Translations under genes and position numbers: made by a program
Notes under the pieces: model-generated
Databases searched by the model: none
What the model was told of the DNA's origin: nothing
Seen by the model: the letters and a program-made list of their open reading frames with translations, nothing else
Shown here: positions 1-10,428 of the stretch, piece by piece
How the letters are laid out: each line of letters begins with the position of its first letter
Numbering within the stretch: position 1 is the stretch's first letter
Origin: Rhizodiscina lignyota
Lineage: Eukaryota; Ascomycota; Dothideomycetes; Aulographales; Rhizodiscinaceae
Direction of reading: 5' to 3'
DNA length: 64,000 bases
NCBI GenBank assembly: GCA_010015805.1
Contig: ML978121.1
Location: forward strand, 620,001-684,000

Positions 1-185
1 GAAGATAATACAAAGGCGAAACTAGCCTGGAATGTGAAATCGGCACAAATACAAAGTTCCGTGACATCGGAAGGGGAGTTGGCTGGAATAGCGTGAAGGC
101 CATCAGCCAGAGTTGGATAGCATCGATTTGACTCTATTTCTCAAACTCTTGCGCGAACTTGAAGGGTATCGAAAAGAAAATCCCG

Positions 186-785
186 CTATGTTTCAAGGTT
201 GATAGAACGCCCGAACCGTGCATAGAGAGCGACCTTGAGATCTTGCATCTCGTCGCGGACGCTGCTTAGCTTGTCCTCGAGTGCCGTGACATCCTTATCG
301 ATCTTGTCGGACGAGTGAGAGAGCAGTTCTTGGACTTCGGGTAGCGGCAAGGCGACAAATGAGTCCCCGATCCTGTATCTACATATTCGAGGCGGCTGGT
401 TATTGGGGGCGCTTTTGACAGTTGTAATGTGCAGATACGAGTACTCACTGGACTTTGGTATCCTCGTCGGCATCGAGCTCAAGCTCTTCGATGTCATTTG
501 ACACTTCTTGGAGGTCCTCCTTGTCCTTCTGCGTGTTATGCGTGAGACATGCGGTGTAATGAGGTCGGTGGACTTGCCACGTACTTGTTTCGTCTTCAGC
601 TCATCCTCCAGTGTCTGCTCACGCTGATGCAATCTACTGAATTTGTTGATCTTGTCTTGATCCTCGCGCCTGACCTCGATGTCTTCTCCGCCTGTAGAGG
701 CTTCGTCTTCCTTCGTAAGCTACGTGGATTAGTCGTATGCACACACGTGAGGATTTTGACTTCGGCCTACCATCCGCCTCTGCAT
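186..785 (-). CDS. PFD4: Prefoldin subunit 4
   Basis: Subunit of the hexameric prefoldin co-chaperone, which captures nascent actin and tubulin and hands them to the CCT chaperonin in the cytosol. Four exons join in frame (771-785, 585-719, 449-528, 186-378) into 140 residues, the usual family length. The first exon codes only five residues (MQRRM). The N-terminal helix holds the family stretch EDQDKINKFSRLHQRE. The central hairpin reads YRIGDSF then LPLPEVQELL, and the C-terminal helix ends in ALYARFGRSINLE, a prefoldin-4 signature. Introns are 51, 56 and 70 nt with GT-AG ends. Seen directly: the motifs and the open spliced frame. Family knowledge: function. The five-residue first exon is the least certain part, but it gives an ATG in frame and matches the start I expect for fungal homologues. 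Confidence 0.93.
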
Positions 786-1099
786 ATTGACTGCCTTTTT
801 CAATGGCCAGCCTAACGAGTGAAACCTTGTTTGCCGTATGCGTATATCACTTATCGAACTGATCAGCGGTAATGAAGTGTTGCATGTACTGGAATACGTG
901 TGGTGGATTGGGGGAGCCTTGGAAGCTGGAGGAGGGAAATTTTTAAATGGATGCTGTCACACGAAATTACAAAGCGGAAATCACAACACCATCAATCAAA
1001 TGCATCATGTATTTAATTATACCTCTAATGCTTAGTTGTTCCTCGAGGAAGTAGAAAGAAACAAAAAAAGCCGGCGCAGCCATTTCATGATCGAATGAG
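786..1099. other. Intergenic, upstream of prefoldin 4
   Basis: No coding potential recognised. It should hold the prefoldin promoter (reverse strand) and runs into the tandem repeat array. Confidence 0.5.
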
Positions 1100-1735
1100 T
1101 GTAGCACGGCCGAGTTTTGCTCTTCTGCATATGCGAGAGCATCTATGACAGTTTAGTATACTATATGTCAACCGGAGACCTGCTAGCTTGCACGGTCTTA
1201 AGGAGTCTAAGTTATCTTCGTAGAAGATATAGAAAAAGTAAACTTTGATAAGGGATCTAAGGGCTATAGCACGATCGAGTTGTGCTCTTCTGCATATACG
1301 AGAGCATCTATGACCGTTTAGTATACTATATATCAACCGGAGACCTGCTAGCTTGCACGGTTTCGAGGAGTCTAAGTCATCTTCGTAGAAGATAGAAAAA
1401 AAGTAAACTTTTGATGATAGATCTAAAAGCTATAGTACGATCGAGTTGTGCTCTTCTACATATGCGAGAGCATCTGTAACAGTTTAGTATACTATATATC
1501 AGCCGGAGAATTACTAGCTTATACGGTCTCGAGGAGTTTGAGTTATCTTCGTAGAAGATATAGAAACAGTAAACTTTGATAAAAGATCTAAAGGCTACAG
1601 CACGATCGAGTTGTGTTGTTCTACACTTCCGAGAGCATCTACAAAGATCTTGTATACTATACTTTAGCCGTAGTATTACCGGCTTGCACCGCTTCAAAGA
1701 GCTTAACTCATATTCGTAGAAGAGATAGAATAGCT
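1100..1735. repeat. Tandem repeat, about four 165-bp units
   Basis: Four head-to-tail copies of a unit of 165-166 bp. The landmark gagcatct occurs at 1137, 1302, 1468 and 1633, so the spacing is 165, 166 and 165. Each unit contains a Tyr-Ser-Ile-Leu-like AT-rich stretch (tagtatactata), a cgtagaagat motif and an acgatcgagttgtg-like motif. Copies 1 and 2 are most alike; copies 3 and 4 have drifted, largely by C-to-T and G-to-A type differences. Weak reverse-strand open frames through the array only reflect the repeat period and are not called as genes. It could be a minisatellite or a decayed tandem piece of a mobile element; no terminal repeats or transposase are visible. Confidence 0.85.
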
Positions 1736-2124
1736 AAGCCAATCACAGAATCAGAAAACTCACGGATTTACTCGCAGGCACGGAGCTGTAGGCACGCATT
1801 GTGGGGACTTCAATTTCACGATGTTCTGAACATAGAGGCACTTTCTATTCATTCACCGGTTTTTTATTTGTCTGACTGACTAATATACTGTACTGTGCAC
1901 CGGGAATTCGCAAGTGAGCAAGCATCATCGTCGAAGGCAAGAAACTGCAGGCGCCCTAGTACGAGAACCCCGAAGGGACCGATCCAATAGGGTCAGGAAT
2001 GCAGAATCCACCCCGGCGATGTGCCGATACATGAGAAGCTTTGTCGTCTCAAACGATTCCAAAGCCAAAGGGGAAATCAAAAAGCTCGACCACCTCCCAC
2101 CTCCACCTCCACCTCCATAGCCCG
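1736..2124. other. Intergenic, 3' of PUS7
   Basis: No gene recognised. It includes the presumed PUS7 3' UTR and the CCACCT low-complexity tract. Confidence 0.5.
2091..2118. repeat. Simple repeat (CCACCT)n
   Basis: Short hexanucleotide tract of about 28 bp immediately 3' of the PUS7 stop codon, probably in its 3' UTR, where it would be purine-rich on the transcript. Confidence 0.8.
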
Positions 2125-4614
2125 TTACTCGGCCTGCGGCTCCTCGGGTCGCTTGTAGGGTGTTATTCCACCCCTCGACAACTCTCGGATTGCCATCGTC
2201 GCATACGCTCCGGAGCCCAGCTTCAGCTTGAGGATGACCGCAATCTTCTGCTCCTCGGATATTCCAGACTCTCCTGCTGGAGCCTCTTTTTCTGGAGCCG
2301 CTTTTTCTGGAGCCGCTTTTTCTGCAGCTTCCTTTGCTGTCATCCAGGCCCTGAAGTTTTGAGGGACCTTACCCTGCGCGATCAGACGATCGATGTCAGT
2401 CGGGGCAAGTTGTTCGTCGTCGTTACTGTAAAGTTTGATCTCGAACTCCGCCTTGTCCAGGGGTTTTGCCAGGATCTTGCGGTAGTCTCCGCTGAGAGTG
2501 AAATCACGCTTACTTCTGCGCATGTCGCGCGGATCAAGTCCGCCACCTTGCTCGCTGCCCATGAAGGTCTCGTAGAAATTCCCCAGGTTTGTCGGATACT
2601 CCATTTCCGTACCGGGCAACGGAAGCACCACGTCATGAATGCTGAACTTGCCGCTTTCGATGTCCTTGTTCGTTAACATGTGCGCCTGCTCGAACTGATT
2701 TTTGGTACTGAAAGATCTGTCATACGTTGCAGGTTGAACGATGATCTCTCCTAGCTCGTCAACCTCATCCTGGACGTCTTGCTTGACTCCAGCACGAGCG
2801 TCATAAGTGCTGCAAAAGATGAGGTCGCCTTCGACAACCTTGAGCCCGTGCATTTCCAAGCGCTTGCCAGCTGCAGCGTTCCACACAAAGGATTGGTACG
2901 CATGAAGGTACATTGTCTTTATGGGTCTTTGGATTTGCAGCAATGCGCCTTGGAAATTGTTACGTTGAGGCATTTTGCCATTCTTTTCCTGGCCCAAAAA
3001 TTTGATAAGGGTCGTCTCGGCGACAAATCTTTTCGGTAGCATAGGCATAACTTCACCCCATTTGCTGCCGGTCGCCCACTTGTGCAGTGCTGCAGCTCGA
3101 TAACGCTCGTCGCGAAAGAAGGTTGATTCATCGCCTTGGTGGTATGCCGCGAGAGCTTCAGGCTTGTAGTGGAGTATCAGGTCAACGGCGCCTTTCCAGT
3201 CGTTCTTCAGTATCTTCTTGCCGATCTCGTGGGTTCCCACGTCCATTGTGCCGAATCTTTGCAAGCCGTAGTAATTGATGAATCCATTCTCGTTCAGCTT
3301 GGAGATAGCAGATTCAACTGTCGAATGGGCGAGTGCCAATTTCGCATCCTGATCGAGACCATGCTCACGGGGGAAATGGCAGTCGCGCAACGTGATGACG
3401 AACATGTTGCCATTGGAATCGCCCATGCTCAGAGGCTGCTTTTGGCGGCTGAAGTTACCAATCCTAGCACCGCGCATCTGCGTGTTTAGCCTCGCGAGAG
3501 CTTCAGGCTCGATACGATTTCCGCTAAATCTCTGCACTGTAGCCGCGCGCCTATCCTTCGTGCCGGCGGTTTGGAAGTTGTGAGTATGGATGCTGAGGTT
3601 AGCGGCCATCCAGTTCAACAGCTCCTGTGTGTCCCTGTTCTCCTTGTAGACGGTGAAGTGCAGATGCTCGCCGTACATCGTATTGAATAACTCGTCACTT
3701 TTCGGCACGCGGGCAGGACGATTTTCAGGCCTAGCATTCGTTGGCTGCTTAGCATTCGTTGGTTGCTTCGGAGGATTAGCCGTGAACCGGATGGTGTTGT
3801 CCTGCATGGTCTCTGATACGATCCGCATATTGAAAACGCGCCGCACCAACATATGGGCCTCCTCTCGCTCTTGCTTGTCCTTGATGGGTTTGGAATAGCG
3901 GAAGCGAAAACCCTTGCGACCACTTCGAGAATTGTCGTCCATCTCGATTATCGAAGCTGTGAGCTGTTCACCAAAGATCTTATGCAGGAGTGCAAGATCG
4001 AACATCGTTATCTTGTGGCAATGTTAGCTTAGTTCCTCCTGGCGTTGCACAGCACCAGTGTGGCGTACCTGATGCTTCTTAACCTCCGCAGGCTTCTTGC
4101 CAGTAGACGCGCCAACGTTAGTTGGCAAAGCCGCAGTTCTCGTGTTTAGAGTCTCACGAAACTCTTCCTCGTCGTCTGCTGGCTTCTCACTCCGGCCTTT
4201 GGACCGAAGCTCTGGTGGCACCTCAAGGTCTGTGAGATGTAGTACGTTTCCCTGCAAGTCGATCTCGTAGACCTGGAAGTCGGTATATCTGGCGGGGCCA
4301 CTGATCAGTAGGACTAGGTGTTAATAAATAGCGGGAATAGCGAACCTTGTCTTGTAGATTGCGTCCCAGAATAATTCCACATCGCTCGGGCTCGCGTAAT
4401 CAGTTATTCCCACGTTTGCCTCCTTTGCATGCTCGGCAAGTCGAACAACAACCGCCCAAGAGTGGGTGTTGTTGGTGAACACTCCCACGATTCTATCGCC
4501 GTCTCGCTTAAACTTTGGTGCCACTTCAAACGCTGGCTGCGATGCGTCATGAAGACGAGGCCGCTTTCGCGGTTGCTCGCCCTCGTGCTTGTCTGAGTCC
4601 CTTGGGTGGCTCAT
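2125..4614 (-). CDS. PUS7: tRNA/mRNA pseudouridine synthase Pus7 (TruD family)
   Basis: Converts uridine to pseudouridine in tRNA (position 13 and others), U2 snRNA, 5S rRNA and many mRNAs. Three exons (4346-4614, 4069-4300, 2125-4011) give 795 residues. The spliced N-terminus restores the family motif RYTDFQVYEID. The catalytic motif GTKDRRAATVQRF follows, with the nucleophilic Asp near residue 320. Then come NYYGLQRFGT, the long TruD insertion domain, and the C-terminal motifs HAYQSFVWNAA and LPLPGTEMEYP. Introns are 45 and 57 nt; the first joins TACAAGACAAG to TGGCCCC in frame. The start chosen is MSHPRDSD at 4614, followed by a basic KRPR-type stretch that could be a nuclear signal. An Ala/Lys/Glu-rich repeat (EKAAPEKAAPEK) lies near the C-terminus. 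Family assignment is very secure; the exact start is moderately secure. Confidence 0.95.
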
Positions 4615-4909
4615 TTTGCGAGTTTGAAGAGTTGTTGTGGGAAAGGTTGGAAATGCTCGGTGGGCATAATATTTAGTTCGCACGCGCGACTAGTTGGTGC
4701 CACTTGGGGGCCCGTGCCGAAGCTACCCTGGTCTAGCGCCCAGCTTCTGCCTTGTACGAGCACCAGTGGCGCTGCTGGGGATATGTACGATCGCCTCGGA
4801 AATCTTCAAATCCATATGTTTCCAAACGCGTATGAGCGTATACAAAAACTATAGGTACGCAACTTGTATCGAAGACGCCCCCGAAATCTAGGTTTTCCTA
4901 TGTAGGTAA

Positions 4910-5438
4910 TTAGGCAAGCAGTTCCTTGCCCACCCTCCTCTCCAGCTCCTCAAGACAAGCCACTATTGCATCCCGCCGTCCCTTTGCCGGGTTCTTCTTA
5001 TCACCGGCTATTCCGGGACCTTTATAGAGTACCTTGAATCGGCTGGTCTGCGACTCTGGGTTCTTCGGTGCCACGACGACAGCGTGGACCATTACTCCCG
5101 AAGCTGCCACGGCCGTGGTGCATTTCACCTTCTCGCCAGGATACAGGACGGACGCATTGTCTTCAATCAGTTGGTCAGTTGAACGCTCGATGCCGTGATA
5201 GTGCACAGGTGCAGGACTTACCCAAAATCCTCTCTACCAGATCGGAGAGAGATGTGGTCTCCAGTACCGCAGGGACCTCTACTCTTGTCTCCACCTTAGG
5301 CGCTGGTAAGATTGTTGGTTCTGGCGGCGGTGTGTACTTCGGTGAGTAGCCATTCGCGCTGGTGCTGACGTTCTTATGATGCCCAGCGCCCGGCACAGGG
5401 CTTTTAGGTGGTGCTGGGGGGATTTTGTTCTTGTTCAT
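4910..5438 (-). CDS. Hypothetical small protein, Pro-rich N-terminus
   Basis: Two exons (5222-5438 and 4910-5160) joined by a 61-nt GT-AG intron give 155 residues. The first half is Pro-rich and probably disordered (PPAPPKSPVPG, YTPPPEP). The second half looks folded: a short helix (LSDLVERILD), beta-rich segments (VKCTTAVAAS, VMVHAVVVAP, RFKVLYKGPG) and a C-terminal helix (RRDAIVACLEELERRVGKELL). That beta-beta-beta-alpha order with a final basic helix loosely recalls a dsRNA-binding-like fold, but I do not recognise the family and give no function. The ATG used is the first in frame; a longer frame upstream has no ATG. Confidence 0.6.
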
Positions 5439-5559
5439 CGTGTCTCGTGCCCTTTGACTGCTCACACGGCTCGCGACAACAGAGATGTGCAGATTTGGTG
5501 TGCGAATGTGAAGACGGAATGGAATCGCCCCAGGCCATTTTGAAGAACCCTATGGCTTT

Positions 5560-5772
5560 CTAGATCGTTCCGTCTCTGCTGCGATGCGATTGGAGCGCGA
5601 AAAGTTGGTAAAGAGTTGGGGATGCATGACGTGTTCTAGGGTCTCCTGCATATTTTGGTGGGTCCTGTACCTCGACAAGACTGGCTGGTCGGAACTTCAA
5701 CTTTCGGTTTGAGCTTCTTGACAATGCGTGCAACAATCTATGCTGGAAGTGATTCTCTATTCTACTGAGCAT
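5560..5772 (-). CDS. Possible small basic protein, unrecognised
   Basis: Single-exon open frame of 70 codons starting at an ATG (MLSRIENHFQHRL). It is rich in Arg, His and Ser, and its amphipathic Arg-rich N-terminus could be a mitochondrial presequence. There is no motif I recognise and no independent support; it may be non-coding leader sequence between its neighbours. Listed as possible only. Confidence 0.2.
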   Translation of the reverse strand: MLSRIENHFQHRLLHALSRSSNRKLKFRPASLVEVQDPPKYAGDPRTRHASPTLYQLFALQSHRSRDGTI

Positions 5773-5913
5773 GAACGACTGAATGTGACGGAACGGCTTA
5801 AAGAGAGAGCAATTACTTCCGCCTCAATTCCGCTCAATTAGCGTGCTCTCCGTCTCCCACCCATTTTGACATCATCCATTGTTCTATCGATCCGAAGCGC
5901 GCTGTAAAATTTT

Positions 5914-6816
5914 CTAATCAGTGTCACTGCTATCATTTCTCTTCGTAGTGCTCGCTGTTCGGAAGTGCTGTTCACCTTCGCTTCTCACCCGCTGGGTGCC
6001 TGTAGTAGAAGATTGCTCTGGACGAGCTACCCCTGCTCGCCTTGCGCAGTAGAAGTGGGTTCCGACAACAACTCCAAGCCAAGATAGAGAGAAGAAACCA
6101 GCAAGAACGGAATATGTGATCACTCTGCCCGTCTTGATACCCGCAAGGTGCATGCCGAGCCCACCGTTGACGATACCAAGGATCACAATTATCCTACCCC
6201 ACCATCGATGCACTTCACCCGAAATGCTTGCAGACCTGAGAGCCGGATGATTCCTCTCCCACTGCCAGTAGTGAATCAACCCAGTAAGAGGCTGGAGCAG
6301 AAGCGCCCCGACAACAAAGACGCCAATGGATGGATGACCATTCTGAACCTCCCACTGTGACATTCGGTGAGCTTTGATTCGGACTTCATGCCATTACTTT
6401 CTCACATAATCTTTGACCTCGGTCAACCACACTCCCAGGCCCATACCAGCGAGAAGAATTGCATAGGTGAAGAGCTGCCATCCCGCATGGAGCCAGACTC
6501 TGCCCTTGAACTTCGGCAGGTATACGAGCATTGCACCGCAAGGGAGGAGAACAATGAAAGCGATAGCCATCATCAAGCCATGTGCCCATACAACGGATTG
6601 TCGCTTGTTCATCTCTGCTGGTAATACTTCCCGAGCTTGGCCAGGTTGAACAGCTGAGGTTGTTTGTGATTCGGCGCCATTGCGGTAGCCGTCTTTGCGG
6701 TTTGCTTCGGTCAACAACGCTGATGGAGTCAGTAACCTGCTTGATATTTGGTGGGACACCAGCTTACCAAATGCAAGTAGTGATGCTGATGTTGTTAAAA
6801 TATGAAGGCTGGACAT
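5914..6816 (-). CDS. Cytochrome b561-type transmembrane protein with signal peptide
   Basis: Member of the eukaryotic cytochrome b561/ferric reductase transmembrane family, which moves electrons across a membrane through two b haems. Exons 6768-6816, 6406-6719 and 5914-6354 give 267 residues. Haem-ligand histidines appear in the expected helices: WAHGLMM, VWLHAGWQ, NGHPSIG and VHRWWG. Five clear membrane spans are visible. No DOMON domain is present, unlike many fungal relatives. The N-terminus (MSSLHILTTSASLLAFALL) is a good signal peptide only when the 48-nt first intron is removed. That intron is a multiple of three and stop-free, so retention would insert 16 residues into the signal. The second intron (51 nt) joins EVKDY to WEVQNGHPS. 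The tail is hydrophilic and Ser/Thr-rich. The electron donor and acceptor cannot be told from sequence. Confidence 0.82.
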
Positions 6817-7289
6817 TTTGAAGAACGAAGCCAATGCACGGAGATTTGTTATCTCCGGCCTTATGTCAAGAAAAAATGCCACAGGAGTATGCAATACGAA
6901 GCAGTGTTGAGGCATGAGCTGAAGACAGCTTAAAAACAGTTCAGACGGAAATCTAGGTAATGAGATATAATGTATACTGCAGGAGCAGTAGAGCACTTAC
7001 CACCTCCGGATTCAGTAGGATCACCAATGAGCCATGCTAACTTGGAAGGCGCCTTCCACGATCTGCAAATCGGCGGCGTATCTCCATGAGGGATATTCTA
7101 TTGGCAAGATGTGATAAAAGACTTCAAGCTGTTGCGACAAAAGATGTTGCGGGAGACATGACAATGGGGACACGATCACTGGCCTACATAATGACTATAT
7201 CCCCAAACAAGTGCCATCAAGAACATCATCTTCGCAAGGTTGGAGTCTTTCCCCGGGGCAGCTACCGAGTGTATTTCCTTTTCTCAGGC
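6817..7289. other. Intergenic between cytochrome b561 and PPR genes
   Basis: No gene recognised. Presumed cytochrome b561 promoter and PPR-gene 3' UTR, both reverse strand. Confidence 0.5.
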
Positions 7290-10139
7290 TCAAGCAGTCG
7301 CTCGAAATGCATCATCAACTCCTGAATCTGTAGTGAGATGGGGCGTCGAAGTTCGGGGGCCAGAAATGGGTTTCCCTTCTTCCCTGAGTCTTGAGATCAA
7401 ACCATAAAATCTCCTCTGCTCTCGGAAGGCCTGCGAATTACTGCCAGTTGAGCTTCTCATACCGTGCCTGGCAATGCCTTCCTGATTCTCAATATCCATG
7501 ATGACCTCACTCATCAACTCATACTCCCCAGCATATTCCAGTGCGGACACCATCTCATACAGACTCCGCCAACTTAGTGGGCGATTCTCCTCAGACATCT
7601 GGCGGACCAGTCGAATCATCTTGTCGAGCTCGCCGAACTTGGCATAACCTTCAATGAATCTGTCGTACATATAGTTGTTCCATCGGTGGCCACGATTTCT
7701 CATGCGAGTGAGAATTGCATCCACGCCGGCAATATGAGGAGGCGACCGTGAAAAGAAGTGGGAAATCATCTTTGAATAGATGAATTCGGAAGGCTCCATG
7801 TTTCGCTTGTACATGTACTCAAGCACTGCCTGCGCAGCGGTGTAGTTGTCGTGCTGTCCAAGGAGACCCTGGATCAGTATCGTCAGGACATGGTCGTTTG
7901 CTGGTAAGCCACACTTCTCCAGCTCGTCGATTATGCCAAAGACTTTACTTTCAAGCTCAGGTTGGGACAAATCTGTCAAAAAAGCCTGCTTAAACGTGTG
8001 TTCGAGGATGATCTTAAAAGTGGTCAGATCGGGTTCGACATTCGATTCTGGCATCTGTTGCAAAATCTGCATAGCCTCAGAACTGTCGCCTCGAGCAAAA
8101 GCGGCATTTATCAAGGTATTGAACGTATAGACACTTGGCTTCAGCTGGAAACTTCTGGCCCAGTCCAAGATCTTGGAGATGAGATCGGAAGGTGTCTTCT
8201 TGAGCCGAGCTAGTGCACCTGCCAAGACAGTATTCACCAGGGCGATTGATGGCTTAGGCGCATGAAGGAAATCGCCCACATCTGAGATGTCTACATTTCT
8301 GTGCGCCATCTCTTGACGTGTCGCTTGTCGTTTACGAGGTGCAGTTTGTGTAGGTTGAGGCTGTGGGGTTTTGCTTGCAATTGCGGCTTCTCTCCATCGT
8401 CGACCTATCGCTTCGAGCTCCGCCAGTGCTTCTTTAATCCTTTGAGCCTCCATAAGGCAGGACAGTCGGACAGCGTAAGCGTGTACATCGGGCTGCATTC
8501 CAGATGCAAGCATTCGAGTCCAGAGATCCTCAGCCCCTTTATAGTCATGTGCACGTTTGCAGCCTTCCATCATTGCGGTCCATGTCTTCGTTGTTGCAGG
8601 CGTGCCATTTTCAATCATGAAATTCCAAATCTCGATAGCTTGAATCGGTTTTTTAAAGGCCATATATTCCATCAGCACTATGTCGTAAAGATCTCCGGGA
8701 ATTTTGATTCCGATTTGCTGGTCGAGTTTTCGGGACTGCTCGGTATAGTGAGTTCGGATATTGTTCCAGACGGTTTCGAGCCTATTGAAGTCTTGCGACC
8801 TCTTTGCGCGTGACAAACGATTGACGAAAAATTTAGAAGCCTCGTCTTTGAGGTCCTTGGGGGTGAAGGTCCCAAATACATCCTCGTTTGGCTCATCATT
8901 AGTCTCGTCCTCTGGGATCTCCGGAGTACCCTGTTCTTTTGTTGCTGCAACGATGGCGAGAGCATTATCGGGTAGAGCAGCCAGCTTGGACAGGTAGTCA
9001 TTGAGCGCGGATTGAGAAAGGCTGCTCTCTAAGCCCTGCAACCGACGATGAAGGGCCTCCAGAGAACCTTTCAGCTGCCGCCGGTGCACAGTATTGGCAA
9101 TGAACTCCACGAATCGAGCACAGTCCTTTCGCTTGCTCTCTTTGACAGGCTCGAGAAATGCTGGCCTGGAGAAGAGGTCACAGGTCACCAATGCGAGGGC
9201 CGCTAAGCTGGCGCGATTTCCCTGAAAATTGTGGAGCATGTTGGAGAAAGCAACCTCAAAGGAACGCTCAGATACACGAGATTGTCCTTGGGTGCCGTAT
9301 AGTAATCTGATCCAATCCGGCTGACCTGTCCTCTTCGCATAGTCGCTTCCATGCCGGACCAAGAACGTAGTCCACCAGGACAGAAGTTCGTCAACAAGCA
9401 GATCTGCTCCCGAGCCTTTTTTCTCTGCTCCTATGACTGCATCCATTGACAGCAACCTCTGCGCGAGAGCCCATGCCACATCCTCTGTAAAGTTTGATCG
9501 CATCACACCGGACTCTTCCATCCTCGCAACCACCAACGATGGCCTCAAGTGTGAGGATGTTGGTCGCATTGTCCACTGCGAAACGACCGTCCGTAGCAGC
9601 TTCCCAAACACATTTCCATATTGTAGGTGCTTGAAATCTTGGTAGGCTGGGTTGAGAAAGTGAGGGCTATCTTTTCGCCCGAAGTATTGCAGGAAGTGGG
9701 ACCATGCCTCGTCGACCTTCGCAGGATCGTTCAGGAGCTCGTGGAGCCTCGAGGCAGCGCCAACCGGCTCTCGTTGTGACCTTTGAGGCGGCCGGATCCC
9801 ATTCACTAAGCTTCGCGGTTTCCCTTCATCATAGTTACGATTCGGAATGGGAAGGTCTTGAGGTTCTTGCTCTTGCGCTCTGTGTCTCGAGTATCGGCCG
9901 CTTCGCCCAAGGAAACGCACGTGGTCCAGATTCGGATCACGGGGTGCTTGCGACTGTTTTCGAGGATGGCCACCATTGGCAGCATCATTCTCTTCATTCT
10001 GATTGAGGGTCTCGGCAGAGGGCGCGTCCGACAGCGAAATGAAGGAAGCTTTCCCATGCCATTGAGGGTCTCTCAGGGCTTCAACGCGACGGATAGCAAG
10101 TCGCCGGCATCGTCCGCAGACGAATGCTCGACTTTGCAT
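7290..10139 (-). CDS. Mitochondrial pentatricopeptide repeat (PPR) protein
   Basis: Intronless frame of 949 residues from the ATG giving MQSRAFVCGRCRRLAIRR, a basic start typical of a mitochondrial targeting peptide. The frame is also open upstream but has no ATG there. PPR-like helix pairs occur in the C-terminal two thirds, for example EIWNFMIENGTPATTKTWTAMM followed by DLWTRMLASGMQPDVHAY, VYTFNTLINAAFARGDSSEAMQ and MYDRFIEGYAKFGELDKMIR. An acidic linker (EIPEDETNDEPNEDVF) precedes the repeats. PPR proteins bind organelle RNA and act in its stability, processing or translation; the target cannot be predicted here. The N-terminal third is basic and poorly conserved, as expected. Family secure; ortholog identity not assigned. 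Confidence 0.88.
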   Translation of the reverse strand: MQSRAFVCGRCRRLAIRRVEALRDPQWHGKASFISLSDAPSAETLNQNEENDAANGGHPRKQSQAPRDPNLDHVRFLGRSGRYSRHRAQEQEPQDLPIPNRNYDEGKPRSLVNGIRPPQRSQREPVGAASRLHELLNDPAKVDEAWSHFLQYFGRKDSPHFLNPAYQDFKHLQYGNVFGKLLRTVVSQWTMRPTSSHLRPSLVVARMEESGVMRSNFTEDVAWALAQRLLSMDAVIGAEKKGSGADLLVDELLSWWTTFLVRHGSDYAKRTGQPDWIRLLYGTQGQSRVSERSFEVAFSNMLHNFQGNRASLAALALVTCDLFSRPAFLEPVKESKRKDCARFVEFIANTVHRRQLKGSLEALHRRLQGLESSLSQSALNDYLSKLAALPDNALAIVAATKEQGTPEIPEDETNDEPNEDVFGTFTPKDLKDEASKFFVNRLSRAKRSQDFNRLETVWNNIRTHYTEQSRKLDQQIGIKIPGDLYDIVLMEYMAFKKPIQAIEIWNFMIENGTPATTKTWTAMMEGCKRAHDYKGAEDLWTRMLASGMQPDVHAYAVRLSCLMEAQRIKEALAELEAIGRRWREAAIASKTPQPQPTQTAPRKRQATRQEMAHRNVDISDVGDFLHAPKPSIALVNTVLAGALARLKKTPSDLISKILDWARSFQLKPSVYTFNTLINAAFARGDSSEAMQILQQMPESNVEPDLTTFKIILEHTFKQAFLTDLSQPELESKVFGIIDELEKCGLPANDHVLTILIQGLLGQHDNYTAAQAVLEYMYKRNMEPSEFIYSKMISHFFSRSPPHIAGVDAILTRMRNRGHRWNNYMYDRFIEGYAKFGELDKMIRLVRQMSEENRPLSWRSLYEMVSALEYAGEYELMSEVIMDIENQEGIARHGMRSSTGSNSQAFREQRRFYGLISRLREEGKPISGPRTSTPHLTTDSGVDDAFRATA

Positions 10140-10428
10140 GGCCTTGAGAGCCTCAGTAGCGTTTAGAGGTCGAAATGCGTGAAGTGAGACGTATCCCCGA
10201 GCTGTCGACCTCGAGTTGATTTGTCGGCGATTTGTCGGCCGAATTTTGCAGCTTCGCCGAGGCGACTCCCGACCTTTACTCCGTAGTTGCGCCTGCACGT
10301 GGTGGCTTTCCAAGGATTTATTCACCAAAACAAGGTGTCCAAGTTTAGCACTCTTTGAAAGTCAGAAAGCAGTTTCTCCTTTCCTTCCTGCACAAATTGC
10401 TCACAATGCTTGATTTCTGCTAGCAGTC

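Noticed and set aside
1085-1697. Reverse-strand open frames with repeated Tyr-Ser-Ile-Leu and Cys-Ser-Arg motifs
   Set aside because: They mirror the 165-bp tandem repeat, drift out of frame between copies, and have no start or family.
1100-1735. CRISPR array
   Set aside because: Units are contiguous with no unique spacers, the period is 165 bp, and the genome is eukaryotic.
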